From: Notamacropus eugenii
Lineage: Eukaryota; Chordata; Mammalia; Diprotodontia; Macropodidae
Assembly (NCBI RefSeq): GCF_028372415.1
Contig: NC_092872.1
Span: 15,528,479-15,592,478 of the forward strand
Length of the DNA: 64,000 bases
Reading direction: 5' to 3'
Below the pieces are notes generated by a model. It made no database searches. It was not told the DNA's origin and saw nothing but the letters and a program-made list of their open reading frames with translations. The position numbers and the translations under genes are program-made. Shown here piece by piece: positions 47,257-58,858 of the stretch. Every line of letters starts with the position of its first letter. Position 1 is the stretch's first letter.

Positions 47257-47850
47257 TCACAGTTTGCTGATGCTGGCTGGGCTGAGGTGATGTCTGAGGA
47301 ACTTCAAAATCTCTTTCCAGGAATGTTCTTGGGCTTCAGCATGAAGGATGGTCTCACCACCCCACAAAACAGGCCTCGGCAGAAAAGGGTTATGTGAGGC
47401 AAAACACAAGGGTGCATAGGGAGGCTCTATCAGGTGCCCAGCTCCTGGATAGGAGAGTAGGGTGCCATTGCTTTTCCCATGTCTCCTCAGCTGCTCCATC
47501 GCTTGCTCAGCATAAGCTTTGCTATTTACGTTACAATCCTTCTCTCCGACAATGAATAGGATATGACCCTGGGCCCTTTCTACTGGCAGGAGAGCATGCT
47601 TATTTGCCTCTTCTTGAGGGTTTCCAAATACAGAAGAAAGCTCTAATAGCCCCAAATTATTTGTTCTTGCCCTTTCAAGAAATAGATTTATTGAGTGGAT
47701 GTTCTCATTTCTATACTTGATACATCCAACTGAAAAAAAGAAACCATTGATACAGACTGTGGCTGCCACCTGCTTCAGGAATACTGCCATTGCCAAGGCG
47801 ATTTGGGCCCCATGGCTCACTGAAACTACCCCGATGCTGGGGCCAAGCAC
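47257..47850 (-). CDS. BAAT: BAAT-family N-acyltransferase, coding exon 3 (catalytic domain)
   Basis: Encodes residues 223-419, most of the alpha/beta-hydrolase BAAT C-terminal domain. The acceptor is 'tgtattttcag' before GTGCTTGG at 47850, and TGA lies at 47257-47259. The nucleophile elbow reads GVVSVSHG, with serine 234 (AGC, 47815-47817) where human BAAT has Cys235. The acid is Asp327 in GEKDCNVNSKAYAEQA, and the base is His361 in SYPGAGHLIEPPY. The protein ends SKL, a type-1 peroxisomal signal; human BAAT ends SQL. The family conjugates bile-acid or fatty acyl-CoA with taurine or glycine in liver peroxisomes. A Ser nucleophile is typical of ACOT thioesterases and, as I recall, of rodent ACNAT enzymes, so substrate preference is open. 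Overall similarity is clearly closest to BAAT. No stop or frameshift was seen. Confidence 0.92.
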   Translation of the reverse strand: MLGPSIGVVSVSHGAQIALAMAVFLKQVAATVCINGFFFSVGCIKYRNENIHSINLFLERARTNNLGLLELSSVFGNPQEEANKHALLPVERAQGHILFIVGEKDCNVNSKAYAEQAMEQLRRHGKSNGTLLSYPGAGHLIEPPYAPLCFASHNPFLPRPVLWGGETILHAEAQEHSWKEILKFLRHHLSPASISKL

Positions 47851-48311
47851 CTGAAAATACATAAAAACAGCAAGAATAATTCCATTGGTCTCCTTTAGCA
47901 TCCCAGCCTTGTGGACTAAAATAATAAAAACTTTCACTGGTATAGTACTTTATGATGCATATTTCATAAACTCATTTGAATTAAAGAACATTCAGGTATT
48001 AAATACCCAGAATAGACTGTGTAAAGAGCTTGGGGTGATAGAGAGTTTAGATAATCCCCTCCCCTTTGGAGATTATAATCTAGGGAAGAGTACACATCTG
48101 TAGTTGAAAGAAGACTATATGTAAACTAAGGCTCTCTGCCTTTTACAGCATTACCTCCCGTAAATCACTAAACCTCTCTGAGATTTTTCTCACCTATAAA
48201 ATGAGAAGTTTGGACTAGATGACCTCTAATCAGAGATGCAACCAGAGATCTGGCTCTTGTGATAAGATAGTTGTAAACCAATTCTACGTGAGCTCTCAGT
48301 ACAGAGAACAT

Positions 48312-48628
48312 TGTTGTGTGTTCATCCTTTGTTGCTGAAGAAGACCATGCCATCAGAGAAATGATGACATGACTTGCACTTGACTTTGTTTTGAGTGAGG
48401 GAGGGCTGTGCAGGTCACCAGCCTCACTTCTCCTCCAGAGCCATCTGAATCCAGTGACCAGATATTCATCAGGATGACTGGAGATGACCCAGGATGAGGC
48501 AATTGGGGTTAAGTGACTTGCCCAAGGTCACACAGCTAGTGAGTGTCAAGGGTCTGAGGTGAGATTTGAACTCAGGTCCTCCTGACGCCTGAGCTGGTGC
48601 TCTATTCACTGCACCACCTAGTTGCCCC
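48312..48628 (-). repeat. Marsupial tRNA-headed SINE, reversed, in BAAT intron 2
   Basis: The reverse-orientation copy of the family at 6402-6717: the tail complement 'ctgaagaagaccatgcc' comes first and the head complement 'accacctagttgcccc' last. It lies in the sense direction of the host gene. Confidence 0.85.
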
Positions 48629-49959
48629 TAGGACATCTAATTTATAGTTTTTTTAAAGCTGCTTCCATGGGCACTAGGCACTCCTTAGCATTCACACACT
48701 CCCCTCTATCTGCCTGCCTTCATCAGGGGCACCTCCCCTTTGCCTCCTGGTTGGAAGCTCTCATTTTAGAGTGTTTTGTCTGAACCTTTCCTTCCCATTT
48801 ACTTCACTGACTCTTAGGTGAGTTATTTGGGTATTCAGTGGGTGCTTACTGCATTCAGTGGGTGCTTACTGTTAGCCAAATGTATAAAATAAGTTCCATA
48901 AAATCTATGGTTACCTTTGGGATTGCTTTCAATACAGTACCCCAATGCTTGACCTGCCCCTTTGGGATGACATCCTACCAGAAGCCCCAATCTACACTCC
49001 ACCTAAAGCCTGGCCTTATCATTTTTGTATATTTGTATCTCGGTGTCTGGCACACAGTAGGGGCTTAATAAATGCTTGCAGAGTGGTTGAAAGAATGAAG
49101 CTATATAATTAATAGAGCATGTGCCATGATATACCATAAATGTACACATAGCCAATCATCCTTCCCACTCTTTCCTCCTTCCTTCATCATCTGTCATCCA
49201 ACTGTCTGCTTTGGGCTTTGGGCTGTAGAGTCTGGGGTGCAGAGCGGGGCCTGTGCCTGGTATGCCAGGCCCTGACCCTCTGCATCTGCCCACACTTGGC
49301 GGTTGACTAGAACACTTGAAACTCAATGTCAAAGAAAGGACACTAGGGAGCCCCAACAGGAATTTCAGGATCTTTAAAAAGACAGAAAAGAAATGATGAT
49401 GTCAAGTTTGGTGGTGACATGCACTCAGAAGCTGGGCCTTGCCCTTTATCAGAGAATTCCCAAGGGCTCTTTGGAGGCATCTGTGGAAGAGCTGCTGACG
49501 TCTGTCAGCACACACAGAGTAATCTGGCAGATCCTTATTGTCACGCAGGAAGACCTGTGGTGAGGGGCAGGAGCCCTCCTGAGCCTGCCTTGGGAAGGGG
49601 AGGGATGGAGAAAATGGACTGTGTTTGTGGCTTAGGGCCCTTTGTTGTTTCTCTTCTACTATTTCAGTGTTTGTAGGGAGATGGGCAGTATGCACAGAGG
49701 CCCTCTGCCTGCCTTCGGTGACAGAACATTGTTACCGACTGGGGAGAGGAAGGCTTCGTGAAGAGTCTGCCTTTTAGCTGGAAAGATAAGATGTTTAGGG
49801 TTCCAAAAGGTGGAGAAATGGGACTGGGGCAGGGCACTGAGTGAAAACAATAAAAGATATATATGACAAATAAAGAACAGCCCAGTTGTGCTGGAATAAA
49901 GAATATGCAGAAAGAAAGAACATGATATAAGGTTGGAAAAATAGGGGCCACCAGATTGT

Positions 49960-51260
49960 GGATTCAGTGCCCAGATAAGGAGTCCGAGCTTTATTTGTTA
50001 AACAATAGAAAGCCATTAAAGGATTGTGAGCAGAGGAGTGACATGATGAGATCTATACGTAATGAAAATGAATCTTGCAGCAGCAAAAAGGATGAATTGA
50101 AGCGGGGAGAAAATGAATATGAGAAGATCGTTTAGGAAGATATTGCTCTAGTACAGCTACAGCAATAATGAAAGTCTATACTAGGGTGGTGGCAACAGAG
50201 GTATAGAAAAGGAAATACACTTAAGAGATTATTTCAGAGATAGTATCAGGGGTATGCTAGTATATATTTAACAGCCAGCTCTTTGGATAGTCTTCAGGTG
50301 TCCCAATGATACACTTTAAAGTTAATCTGCATTATCAACATTTTCTCCGTGGCTTTCTTAAAACTAGACAATCAACAGAGTGATAAATCCAGTCCTGATT
50401 TGTAACATTTGCCAATTTCTGAGGTATAAATGCTCACACTGATCAGTCGTCTCTCGTGAGCTGGCACAAACCATTTCCAGGACACTGCTGGATAGAATCA
50501 GTGAGACATGACAACTGACTGGATGTGGGAGTCGAGGCAAAGTTCAAAGTAACGCAAAGTTCTCAAACATAGGAGACTGGGTCAACAGTATGAGGACAGA
50601 AAAAGTGAAGTCAGAGGAAGCATAAGTTTTGGTGGAGGCTAGAATGTTGGGTTCGCAACACTGGCTGCTCTTCCAAGAGGAGATGTCACATAAATGGGGA
50701 AAGGGGCAGGCCTGACGATGAGGAGATAGGAGAAGTCAAGCCTGGAGAGAGAGGCTTGGGAGTTATCTGCGTAGTGGTGGATTGTTAAAGTTGTTCACCG
50801 AAGGAAAGAGGATAGAAAGAACTGGTCGTGAACATACACATTCAGCAGTTCAGAAGAGGATGAAAAGCCAGTAAAGGAGTAATCCAGGTAGGAAGGAAAG
50901 AACCAGGAGAGTATGTAGTCTGTGAAGCTAAGGGAGGAGATAAGCTCTGGAGAAGGGAGTGGTCAGCAGAGTCAGATGTTGCCCAGAGATCTAGAAGGTT
51001 GAGCACTGAGACTAAGAAGATCCTCAGTAACGTTTCAGAGAGTAATTTCTTTAAAGGGCAGTCAGGATGAAGCAGGTGAGGAGCAGATGGAGGCACTGAC
51101 TGTAAGGAACTTGCTGGCAAAAGAAGAAAAAGAGAGCTGGGCGAGCAGTTTGATTGGGTAGAAGAAGACTTTTTCAGCATTGGGAGGATGGATACATTTG
51201 GATGTATTTGGGAAATTTGCAATTGGGAAAGGAACCAGTAGCAAAAGATGAGATAGGACA
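49960..51260 (-). repeat. L2-like LINE, antisense, long copy
   Basis: Text such as 'gagcagaggagtgacatgat', 'taatccaggtaggaagg' and 'gtggtcagcagagtcagatg' matches, with drift, the antisense strand of L2-type LINEs. It is followed by the purine tract and may continue at about 51645-52010. Confidence 0.5.
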
Positions 51261-51567
51261 ATGAGGAAGGGAGGGAGGGAGAGGAAGGTGTTGGGGGGGG
51301 GGGGCAGTGTGGGAAGGAGGTGATAGGGGGAGAAAAACACAAAGACAGAAAGGGGGAGAGAGGGAAATTGAGAGACAGAGGGAGAGAGGGATTGGAGTGT
51401 GTGTGAAGGGAGCAAAATTGAGAGACAGAGGGAAAGAAAGAGAATTGTGTGTGTGGAAGAGAGGGAGGGGGAGGTGGAGAGGGAGATTGGAGTGTGTGTG
51501 AAGGGAGAGGGAAAGAAATCGAGAAACAGGGGGAAAAAGAGAAATGTGTATGGGGGAGTGAGGGGGA

Positions 51568-51602
<35 letters not shown>

Positions 51603-51645
51603 GAGACAGAGACAGAGACAGAGAGAGAGGAAATACTACGAGATA
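51260..51645 (+). repeat. Purine-only (GA/GACA)n tract
   Basis: About 385 bp almost entirely of A and G on the plus strand, with tandem ~60-bp motifs (gagagacagagggagagagg-like), a G11-type run near 51292-51303 and (GACA)n at about 51575-51625. The minus strand is a C/T tract that yields a 276-codon Ser/Leu/Pro shadow frame. Confidence 0.9.
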
Positions 51646-52014
51646 CTGAGAAGTTCTGAAATATGCAGACAAGTTGATGGCTTTGACATTCTCAAAGACA
51701 TAGGAGGTAATATCATTAAATGCATAGGGGCCAGGAGCAGTCTTGGGGACTTGAAGAGAAAGAAAAAGATTTTAAATGAGGAGAATGAGATAGGATTACC
51801 TAGTAGCAGCGAGTGTCCAACTAAGTTTGTACCCCATAAATGTATAAAAGCAAAGAATTTCAAGAAGATCTGGGCTACAGGGGAAGTCCATTTCACGGAT
51901 TGGGCATAAAGACAGGAGAGAGTCAAACTGAATGTTTAGCTACAACATAGTGAAATCAGGAGCAGTATGAAAAAAGGCTTAAAAGTGGGTTTGAAAAAGC
52001 AGATATATTAGGCA

Positions 52015-52210
52015 AGACAGTAGGAGCACATCAGTCAGTCAACAAGCATTTATTAGCATTTATTATGCTAAGCGCTGGGAATACAAAGAAAGGCAAAAAC
52101 ATGGTCCCTGTACTCCAGGAATCCATATTCTAGTAGGGAAAACAACATGTAAACAACTGTGTACATACAAGACATATACAGAGTAGGTGGAAGGTAATTC
52201 AAATAGAAGA
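52015..52210 (-). repeat. L2-like 3'-end fragment
   Basis: 'caacaagcatttattagcat' followed by 'gctaagcgctgggaatacaa' and 'ggtccctgtactccaggaat', the same block as at 26866 and 59720. Confidence 0.5.
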
Positions 52211-52379
52211 CATTAGCAAGGGGATGGAGAGGAGGAGAAAACCGGAAAAGATTTACTATCAATTTTTTATCTATCAAATTTTCATTTATACATTTTTATA
52301 TATTTTTATTTATATTTATATTTTATTTATCAAATTTTATCAATCAATGCCTCTATTTCCTCTCCTCTTATTGGATTCT

Positions 52380-53900
52380 AAATTCTGCATAATCTGGCTT
52401 CTGACCTTCTCATTTGATTAAAACTGCTCCCTCCCAAGTCACTTATGGTGTCTCAGTTACCAAATCTAAAGGCATTTTCTCAGTCCTCGTACTTCCTGAC
52501 CTCTCTGGCATTGTGAATGAGCCTCTTCTCCTGGATGGCCTCACCTCTGGGTTTTCATGACCCTGTTCTCTCCTGCTTCTCCTTCTATCTGTCTGATAGC
52601 AACTTCTCTGTGTCCTTTGTTGCATCTTCATCCATGTGTCTTCCAATCACCATGTCCCCTATGCTCTGGGCTCTTTTCTTCCACTATACTATCTCACTTG
52701 GTGATCTCATCAGCTCCCATGGGTTCAATTACTAATTTCATTTGGATGATTCCCAGATCTATATATTTAGCCTTAACTTCATTCCTGAGCTCCAGTCTCA
52801 ATTACCTGTAGGCATCTTGAAGTCATCATGCCCAGATGAGAGCTCATTCTCTTTCCCCAAAATTTTCCTCTTCCAAACTTCTCTATTATTGTCAATGATA
52901 TTACCATCCTCCATATTTGAAATGTCAATACTATCCTTAACTCCTCTGCTGTACTCACTTCACCTACCCAATCTGCATCAGGTCTTGTCATTTCTACCAT
53001 AATAACATCCCTCACCTCATATACACCTCCTTTTCTCCACTGACACAGCCACCACCCAAATACAGGCATCATCACCTCACACCTGAACTACTACAACAGC
53101 TTTCTAGTGGGTCTCTCTGCCTCAAATCTCTCCCCACTCCAGTCTATCCTCTACCTGATTGCTAATATGCAGATCTGACCATATCACTCTTCTATTCAAT
53201 AAACTCCAGTGGCTTCCTATAACTTCTAAGATCAAATATAAAATGACCTGTTTGGCATTTAAAGCCCTTCAGATTCATTCCTGATTCATTCCTCCCTTTC
53301 CAGTCTTCTTACTATTTTCTTCACTCCTCACACTTTTCAGTTCAGTAATACCAACCTGCCCTTTTGCTATTTTTTTTTTTTTGCACAAGACATTCTTCTC
53401 CTCTGTTCCTTTTCTCTATCTGTCCTCCACGCCTGGAATATTCCCCCTCCTTCCCTCTACCTACTACTTTCCCTGGTTTCTTTCAAGATTCAGCTCAGAT
53501 CCTATATTTGACGGTGATAGAACCTTCAGTAGCTCCCTATTATCTGTCAGATAAAGTAGAAACTTCTTAATCTGATATTGAAGACATCCTCCCCCCACAG
53601 TCTTCCTACACTCTATCTTTCCAATGTTATTTCTCACTGTGTATTCCTTTTCATTCTGTGTTCCACTCATACAGGAACACTCACTATTTCTTGCTCTCTG
53701 CTATCTCCTCCATGTCTTTCTTCACATCCTTTCCCTAAAACGGGCTTCTTTCCTCTCTTCAAAACCTTGACTTTCTACAAGGCCCACCTCTTCCATGCAG
53801 CCTTCCTTCCCTCAGCTATCAGACAGAAATCCTCTCCCTAAATTTCTCAGGGTGCTTTATTTATACCTTTCTTTTGTTCTTATGACCTTTTAGTTAACAA
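52380..53900 (+). repeat. L2 LINE, sense, RT C-terminal part to near the 3' end
   Basis: C/T-rich text typical of L2 coding sequence, for example 'cttggtgatctcatcagctc', 'ctctccccactccagtctat', 'ctccagtggcttcctataac' and 'tttaaagcccttcagatt'. The frames are broken, so it is an ancient copy. The open frames on either strand here are shadows of it. Confidence 0.7.
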
Positions 53901-53934
53901 TATTAAATATTCCTGCATATATCATAGAATAATG

Positions 53935-54200
53935 AACTTTCATGGTTGCATGTGATTTCTGAGGTCATTTAGTCCAGCTCACATCTAAACAAGAATCTTT
54001 TCTATAATATTCCTTACAAGAAGTCATCCATCTTCCATTTAAAGGCTTCCAATGATAGCAAATTCATTTCTTTTAAGTCAATTTCATTTTTGGCTAGCTC
54101 TACAGACCAAGTAAGTGTTCCTTACCTCCAACCAAAATCTGCCTCTTGGTAACTTCCAGTCATGATGTCTAGATCTGTCCCTCTCTATGTGTCCAAGGCA
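53935..54200 (-). repeat. CR1/L3-like LINE fragment
   Basis: 'gaggtcatttagtccagctc', then 'aaaatctgcctcttggtaac', resembles the antisense 3' end of CR1/L3-class elements. The match is by eye only. Confidence 0.4.
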
Positions 54201-54299
54201 AACAAATCTAATCTCAATCAATCAATCAATATGTATTAAGAATTTATGTTCCAGCCACTGTGCTAAGCATTCTCACATATCAGTGAGGTATAGTTTAAA

Positions 54300-54462
54300 A
54301 AGGGCTAGATTTGGTGTCAGCAGCAAAAGAGGCTAAATCCTCCTTTGGCACTCACCACCTTTGTGACCTGTATATAGTTACCTGTGCAGGTCACTTAACC
54401 TCTCAGAACCTCACTTTCCTCATCTGTAAAATGGGACTAATAGCACCTGCTTCACTGGCTTA
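54300..54462 (+). repeat. MIR/SINE fragment interrupted by an LTR
   Basis: 'tgtgcaggtcacttaacctc' and 'ttcctcatctgtaaaatggg' are SINE-core text. The family X LTR begins right after it at 54463. Confidence 0.65.
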
Positions 54463-55063
54463 TGTGATAGCAATCAAATTAAGATCTTTTGCTGTTTTTG
54501 TTTTACCAAAAGTGCCTCTGATTAAAGATTATCTTCCCCACTTGAGGGAAGTTTGATTAGGGGAGTTGTTTTGTAGGAGGATCTCAAGTACCTTTTGTTT
54601 TTTCTATTGAGGCAATGGGTCAGAGGGTCATGCTCTCTGGCTCTAAAAAGGGTATAAATACTCTGAGGGTGAGGTTTTGCTTTGAGGCTTAGTTTTAGTA
54701 ACAGTGTTTGTTTGGGCAACTGGGGACTCTGGGAAGCTGCTAAGAAGCCCCCTGGCTTTGAGAACCCAGATGTCGTGCTTCCCTCTCTTGTAACTATGGT
54801 CAGACAGTTGGCCCTGTGTGTTGAATTCAGGCAGAGGAAGCCATGTCTGTTGATCTTTTGATTTCTCTGTGTTTTCTTTTAAGTTCAGGATGCTGACTCC
54901 CCTAAATTAGGTGAATAATATATGTACTTGATTAAAGAATGATACATGTGCTTGACTAAAGTGATTGTTAACCCCTTGAAAGTTGCTTTCTTTTTACGAA
55001 TGCAGATCTAAGAACCTGTGATAGCAAGCCTCCCTGTGGTATATTGGGGTGCTTACTATTACA
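54463..55063 (+). repeat. Solo LTR, family X copy 3, in BAAT intron 2
   Basis: TGTGATAG...TTACA, 601 bp, with near-identical 5-bp flanks GCTTA (54458-54462) and ACTTA (55064-55068). It has the same TATA-like 'gggtataaatactctgaggg' and poly(A)-type region as copy 1. It is antisense to the host gene. Confidence 0.75.
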
Positions 55064-56008
55064 ACTTATGAGGACTAACTGGATCAATTGCCAGCTATAA
55101 TTTTCAGGCAATGCATTCACAAAATTCTAAAGCAAAATCATCTAGAAGTAAACTTGCATGTTTAAAAAAAAAATCACTTTTTTTTTAATAACTGGTGGGA
55201 TCCTTAAATATCATCTAGTCCAAATATTCCCTTCAGTCCCACTCTTTAATTTTACCTATGACCCAGCTGAGGCCCCTTGAAGTAAAACAGCTTGCCCATG
55301 GTCACTTAGCTAGTTAGCACCTGGGACGGGGCTTGGTTCTTCATCTAGTATTCTTTTGACTCTGCCACACTGGGGGAATTATATCCACATTTTGTATATA
55401 ATATCATCATAGCATCTTCTTAATTTGTTAACTTCTCAAGTCAGGTAGCTTATAAAGAAATGATATAAAGTAATAATAATAGCTCATATGTAAACATGCT
55501 TTAAGTTTTGTCAAGTCCCTTATGGACTGACCAGCTCTCATTTAATCCTGAAAACAAACCTGTGAGGCCTGTTATTGTTCTCCTCCATTAAAGTTCAATG
55601 ACCTGTTCTGTTTACATAGCTAGTGAGTGTCTGATGTAATCTTCAGGTGTTCCTGACTCCTAAGTTCAGGTTCTGATCACTAAGCTATACTCCCTCTTGT
55701 AGTGAGGCTCTGATAATATTCTCTCATTCTCAAACAGCATCAAAGCATACACTGAAATAAACACTAGATGAATGTGTCCCTTAAGTGGTTTGGAAAAAGA
55801 AACCTAGGGGAGCTGATTAGAGCAGAAAGAGAAAGAAGTGACAACTATTTGAGGACCTGACTTTCTCTAGAATAGAAATCACAATCCTGGAGAAGCAAAC
55901 CATGCCAATGAAAAGGACACACAAGAGAGGACCAGTTAGTCATTTGGAATCAGGGATTGCATGAGAAATTAGACACAAAGGTTAAACCAAAATGTGAGCA
56001 CAGAGTAC

Positions 56009-56211
56009 CTTGGGATGGCTTAAGAGGAAATTAGCAGCTTCTTCAAAGTATTTGATGTCCAGGACATCTGTCGCTTCAGGCAGGTCTTCGTAACCAAAGT
56101 AAGCTAAGGCCAATGTAGCAAATCCACGACTAGCCAAGAGACTGGCCCGATGCTCAATCAGTCCACCAATGTGACCAAATAAATCAATGACACCAGGAAA
56201 AGGGCCTTCTC
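56009..56211 (-). CDS. BAAT: BAAT-family N-acyltransferase, coding exon 2
   Basis: 203 nt. It completes the split Gly155 codon and then encodes 67 residues (156-222), [16 protein letters not shown] to FLLSHPK. This part bridges the N-terminal thioesterase-like domain and the start of the alpha/beta-hydrolase fold. The [20 protein letters not shown] block is strongly BAAT-like. The acceptor is 'ttttcttcag' before GAGAAGG at 56211, and the donor is AAG|GTACTC. No frame damage was seen. Confidence 0.9.
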
Positions 56212-57841
56212 CTGAAGAAAATTTTAAGAGGATTTTGCAGTGAGAAAAAAAAAGAGACTTTGAAGAGAGAGACAGAGACAGAGTCAAGAAAAAAAGAAAA
56301 AAGTCAGAATTTGGGCATTAATACATAGCGTCACAAAGAATTTTCCATTCTCCTCTCATACATATATGTGTATATATGCATATATAGACATATATACACA
56401 CACATATATACACATATATACATATATATAAGCTATATATAGCTGATTTCTTAATCTTACTGTCTATCCTCTGAGTTTATCCCCAGTTTATTCTATATCT
56501 ATGGTTTATAGCTGATTTGCACAGTTTACATGTAGTCTCTCCCATTAGACTATGAGCTGTCTGAGGGGAGGGGCTGGTTTTTTTAATTCCTTTCTTTTGT
56601 GTTTTCTACCCTTGTACTTAATAAGCACTTGGTGATTAAATATTCCTGATTCTAAAAGAGAGCTGCTAAAGTGGATGGACCCATTCTGAAAACTATATCT
56701 GTAACTTCACAGGTAGGAGAACTCACCACCAAAGTAACTCACCAGCCCTCTATGACTTATGTAAGTCTTAATTAGCTGCCTGATGCAAATAGATGTCAAG
56801 ACACTTGCCCAGGGTCATTGAGCAACTAAGTGTCAGAAGCAGGATTTGAACTCAGATCTATCCTGACTCCAAGCCAGGACTCTAGCTACTATGTAACCTA
56901 AACTGATATTTACAAGATAGAAGGGCTGACTGTGCCCTAACTGTGTTGATTTTGTTTCTTTGGTGGGATCTGAAGTCACAGCAACAATTGGCAAAGAAGC
57001 AGGTAAAGAAGATGAGAAGCGGAGTGATGGGAGGCAGCATCAGAGGAAGAGAATGAGGAGAGATAAAGGGGAGAACAAGAGGGTTTGCCTCTCCCTGTTC
57101 TGTTGAGGCTTAGTTTCTTTCCTGAATGAAAGTGTCCACTGCACTGAGTACAGACTGTGAAACACTCACCTAATGAACTCCACCATCTCTTTTAACTCAG
57201 TGGTTGGAAACTTCTAAGACAAAATAGGCCAGTCTCCTACAAAATGAAATGCGTCACAAGCTACCTGCAGGACATGTCCCATCACAAATCTCAGTAGATG
57301 GTGGGTAGGAGTGGAAAACAAAGCCATAACAATTTGTAGGAATGCATCAAGTGGGAGGGGCATGTTCACCTAGGGTAAAGCTTCTGGAAGTAAAGAAGAT
57401 TTGCCCTGAAATATCATGAGGCTTCTATGAAACTGGACTGACAGCTACTGGGTAGATGTGTAGGGGCAGGGGTGTAGCAGGGGTGTTCATGTGGGGAGCA
57501 TAGAGATTGGGAGGTAAAAGTTGGGTGCTACAGGTAAGGCAAGAAGGGGGTAGGACATTGTGGGACACCATTAGAATTCAAAGCTATGATCAGCCTTCCC
57601 AGATTTTGCTATTGGTACCCTCTAAATTTTCCAACCTGGGTCAAAGCCCCATTGCCTTCACCCTAGTTATAGCTCTTCTTGTAAAACTGGAAGTAGTATC
57701 AGTGGATACAATCAATTAACAAGCACTTATTAATTTCCTATTCAGTGCCAGACACTATTAGTGCTATGGATACAAAGACAAAACTGAGACTTCACATTCA
57801 AGGAGCTTATATTGTAATGTAGGACACAACCTGTACATATA

Positions 57842-57927
<86 letters not shown>

Positions 57928-58858
57928 TTTAATATCATTTTTGAACTTTAATAAGGGCTAGAGGTTGGACCTAATACTCTCTTTGTTCTCTGAAGTAAAC
58001 TCAGAGAAAAACTCTTCTTATGTCAACAAGGCCAGATAGAACTGACTTAGCATATTTTATGAGACCCTTAACCAGAGACACTATCTTGAATAATGGGATT
58101 TTTTCCATATCTTAATATTTTGTGGACATATACTATGTTATGGCATGTTAATGGCAAAGAAAACACAGATATCCTGGGTTGTAATTTCAGTTGGCACTTT
58201 GTCAACTCTCTTATCTTACTGTATTTATAACTTATTCAATTAAGAAAATTCCTTTCTCATGGTATAGTTAAACAGAGACCATAAATCTGAGGGACACAGG
58301 CATCCTTGGATTGTCCTAAAACAGATTTAAACCTGGTCATTCTTGTATCAGTCAGAGGCTTCCTTCTGGCTCCATGATCATGTAACTGCTAGCTTTAAGG
58401 GAATAAATAATATGCATTTAGCCTGTTTGCCTTTTTTATCCAAACTTTCAGGTCAACAATATACACAGACATACACAGACACATGTAATTTTCTTTGGTC
58501 TTAGGTAGAATATGGATTGGTGTGAGAAAAAGATTTGAGACAGGGAGACCAGATAGAAGAGATCATAAATTTAGAGTTGTAAGGAATTGTAGAAGACAGT
58601 GTGCATAACTTCCTCAGTGTGACAGAGTAACCCAAGGGCTTATTAGAATGAAAGTGTGACCTAACTCTAGCTCCAGAATGGTTCACATCAGCCTAACATT
58701 TGGGATTTGGCTAAAAACTGGATATAGTTCAAAGACAACCTCTCATGCTGAATCCTGAGGAGAGTGAGCTACACGCTTGAAGAGAGAGATAAGCCCACCA
58801 AAAAGGGAAGAAATCAGATTGCGAATTAGTGAATAAGAATGACTCATTCAAGACGTGC
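56212..58858 (-). other. BAAT: BAAT-family gene intron 1, about 2.6 kb, probable GC-AG intron
   Basis: The frame joins correctly only if exon 1 ends ...CCACCAG and the intron starts GCACGT (58858-58853), with acceptor TTCTTCAG at 56217-56212. It contains TA/CA-rich DNA at about 56358-56445, a MIR piece at about 56770-56890, an L2-like piece at about 57713-57840 and a (TG)n(TA)n tract. No other exon was seen. Confidence 0.7.
57842..57925. repeat. (GT)n(TA)n compound microsatellite
   Basis: About 13 GT units are followed by about 29 TA units, which is a long pure AT-dinucleotide run. Confidence 0.95.

Larger units (their letters stand above)
47851..56008 (-). other. BAAT: BAAT-family gene intron 2, about 8.2 kb
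   Basis: A GT-AG intron: donor AAG|GTACTC at 56008 and acceptor TTTTCAG before 47850. It is phase 0, between HPK and VLGPS, the same place as I recall for human BAAT. It contains a reversed SINE, antisense and sense L2 pieces, a purine tract and a family X LTR. The stretches not listed separately (about 48630-49960 and 55070-56008) show MIR-like fragments only (55190-55360, 55470-55700). Confidence 0.8.

Noticed and set aside
50842-51672. 276-codon minus-strand frame, Ser/Leu/Pro-rich
   Set aside because: It is the C/T complement of the purine tract with no domain. A tract with few A/T-containing codons lacks stops by composition.
52380-53900. Several plus- and minus-strand frames of 60-98 codons as possible genes
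   Set aside because: The sequence is recognisable as a decayed L2 LINE, and the frames are fragments or antisense shadows of it.
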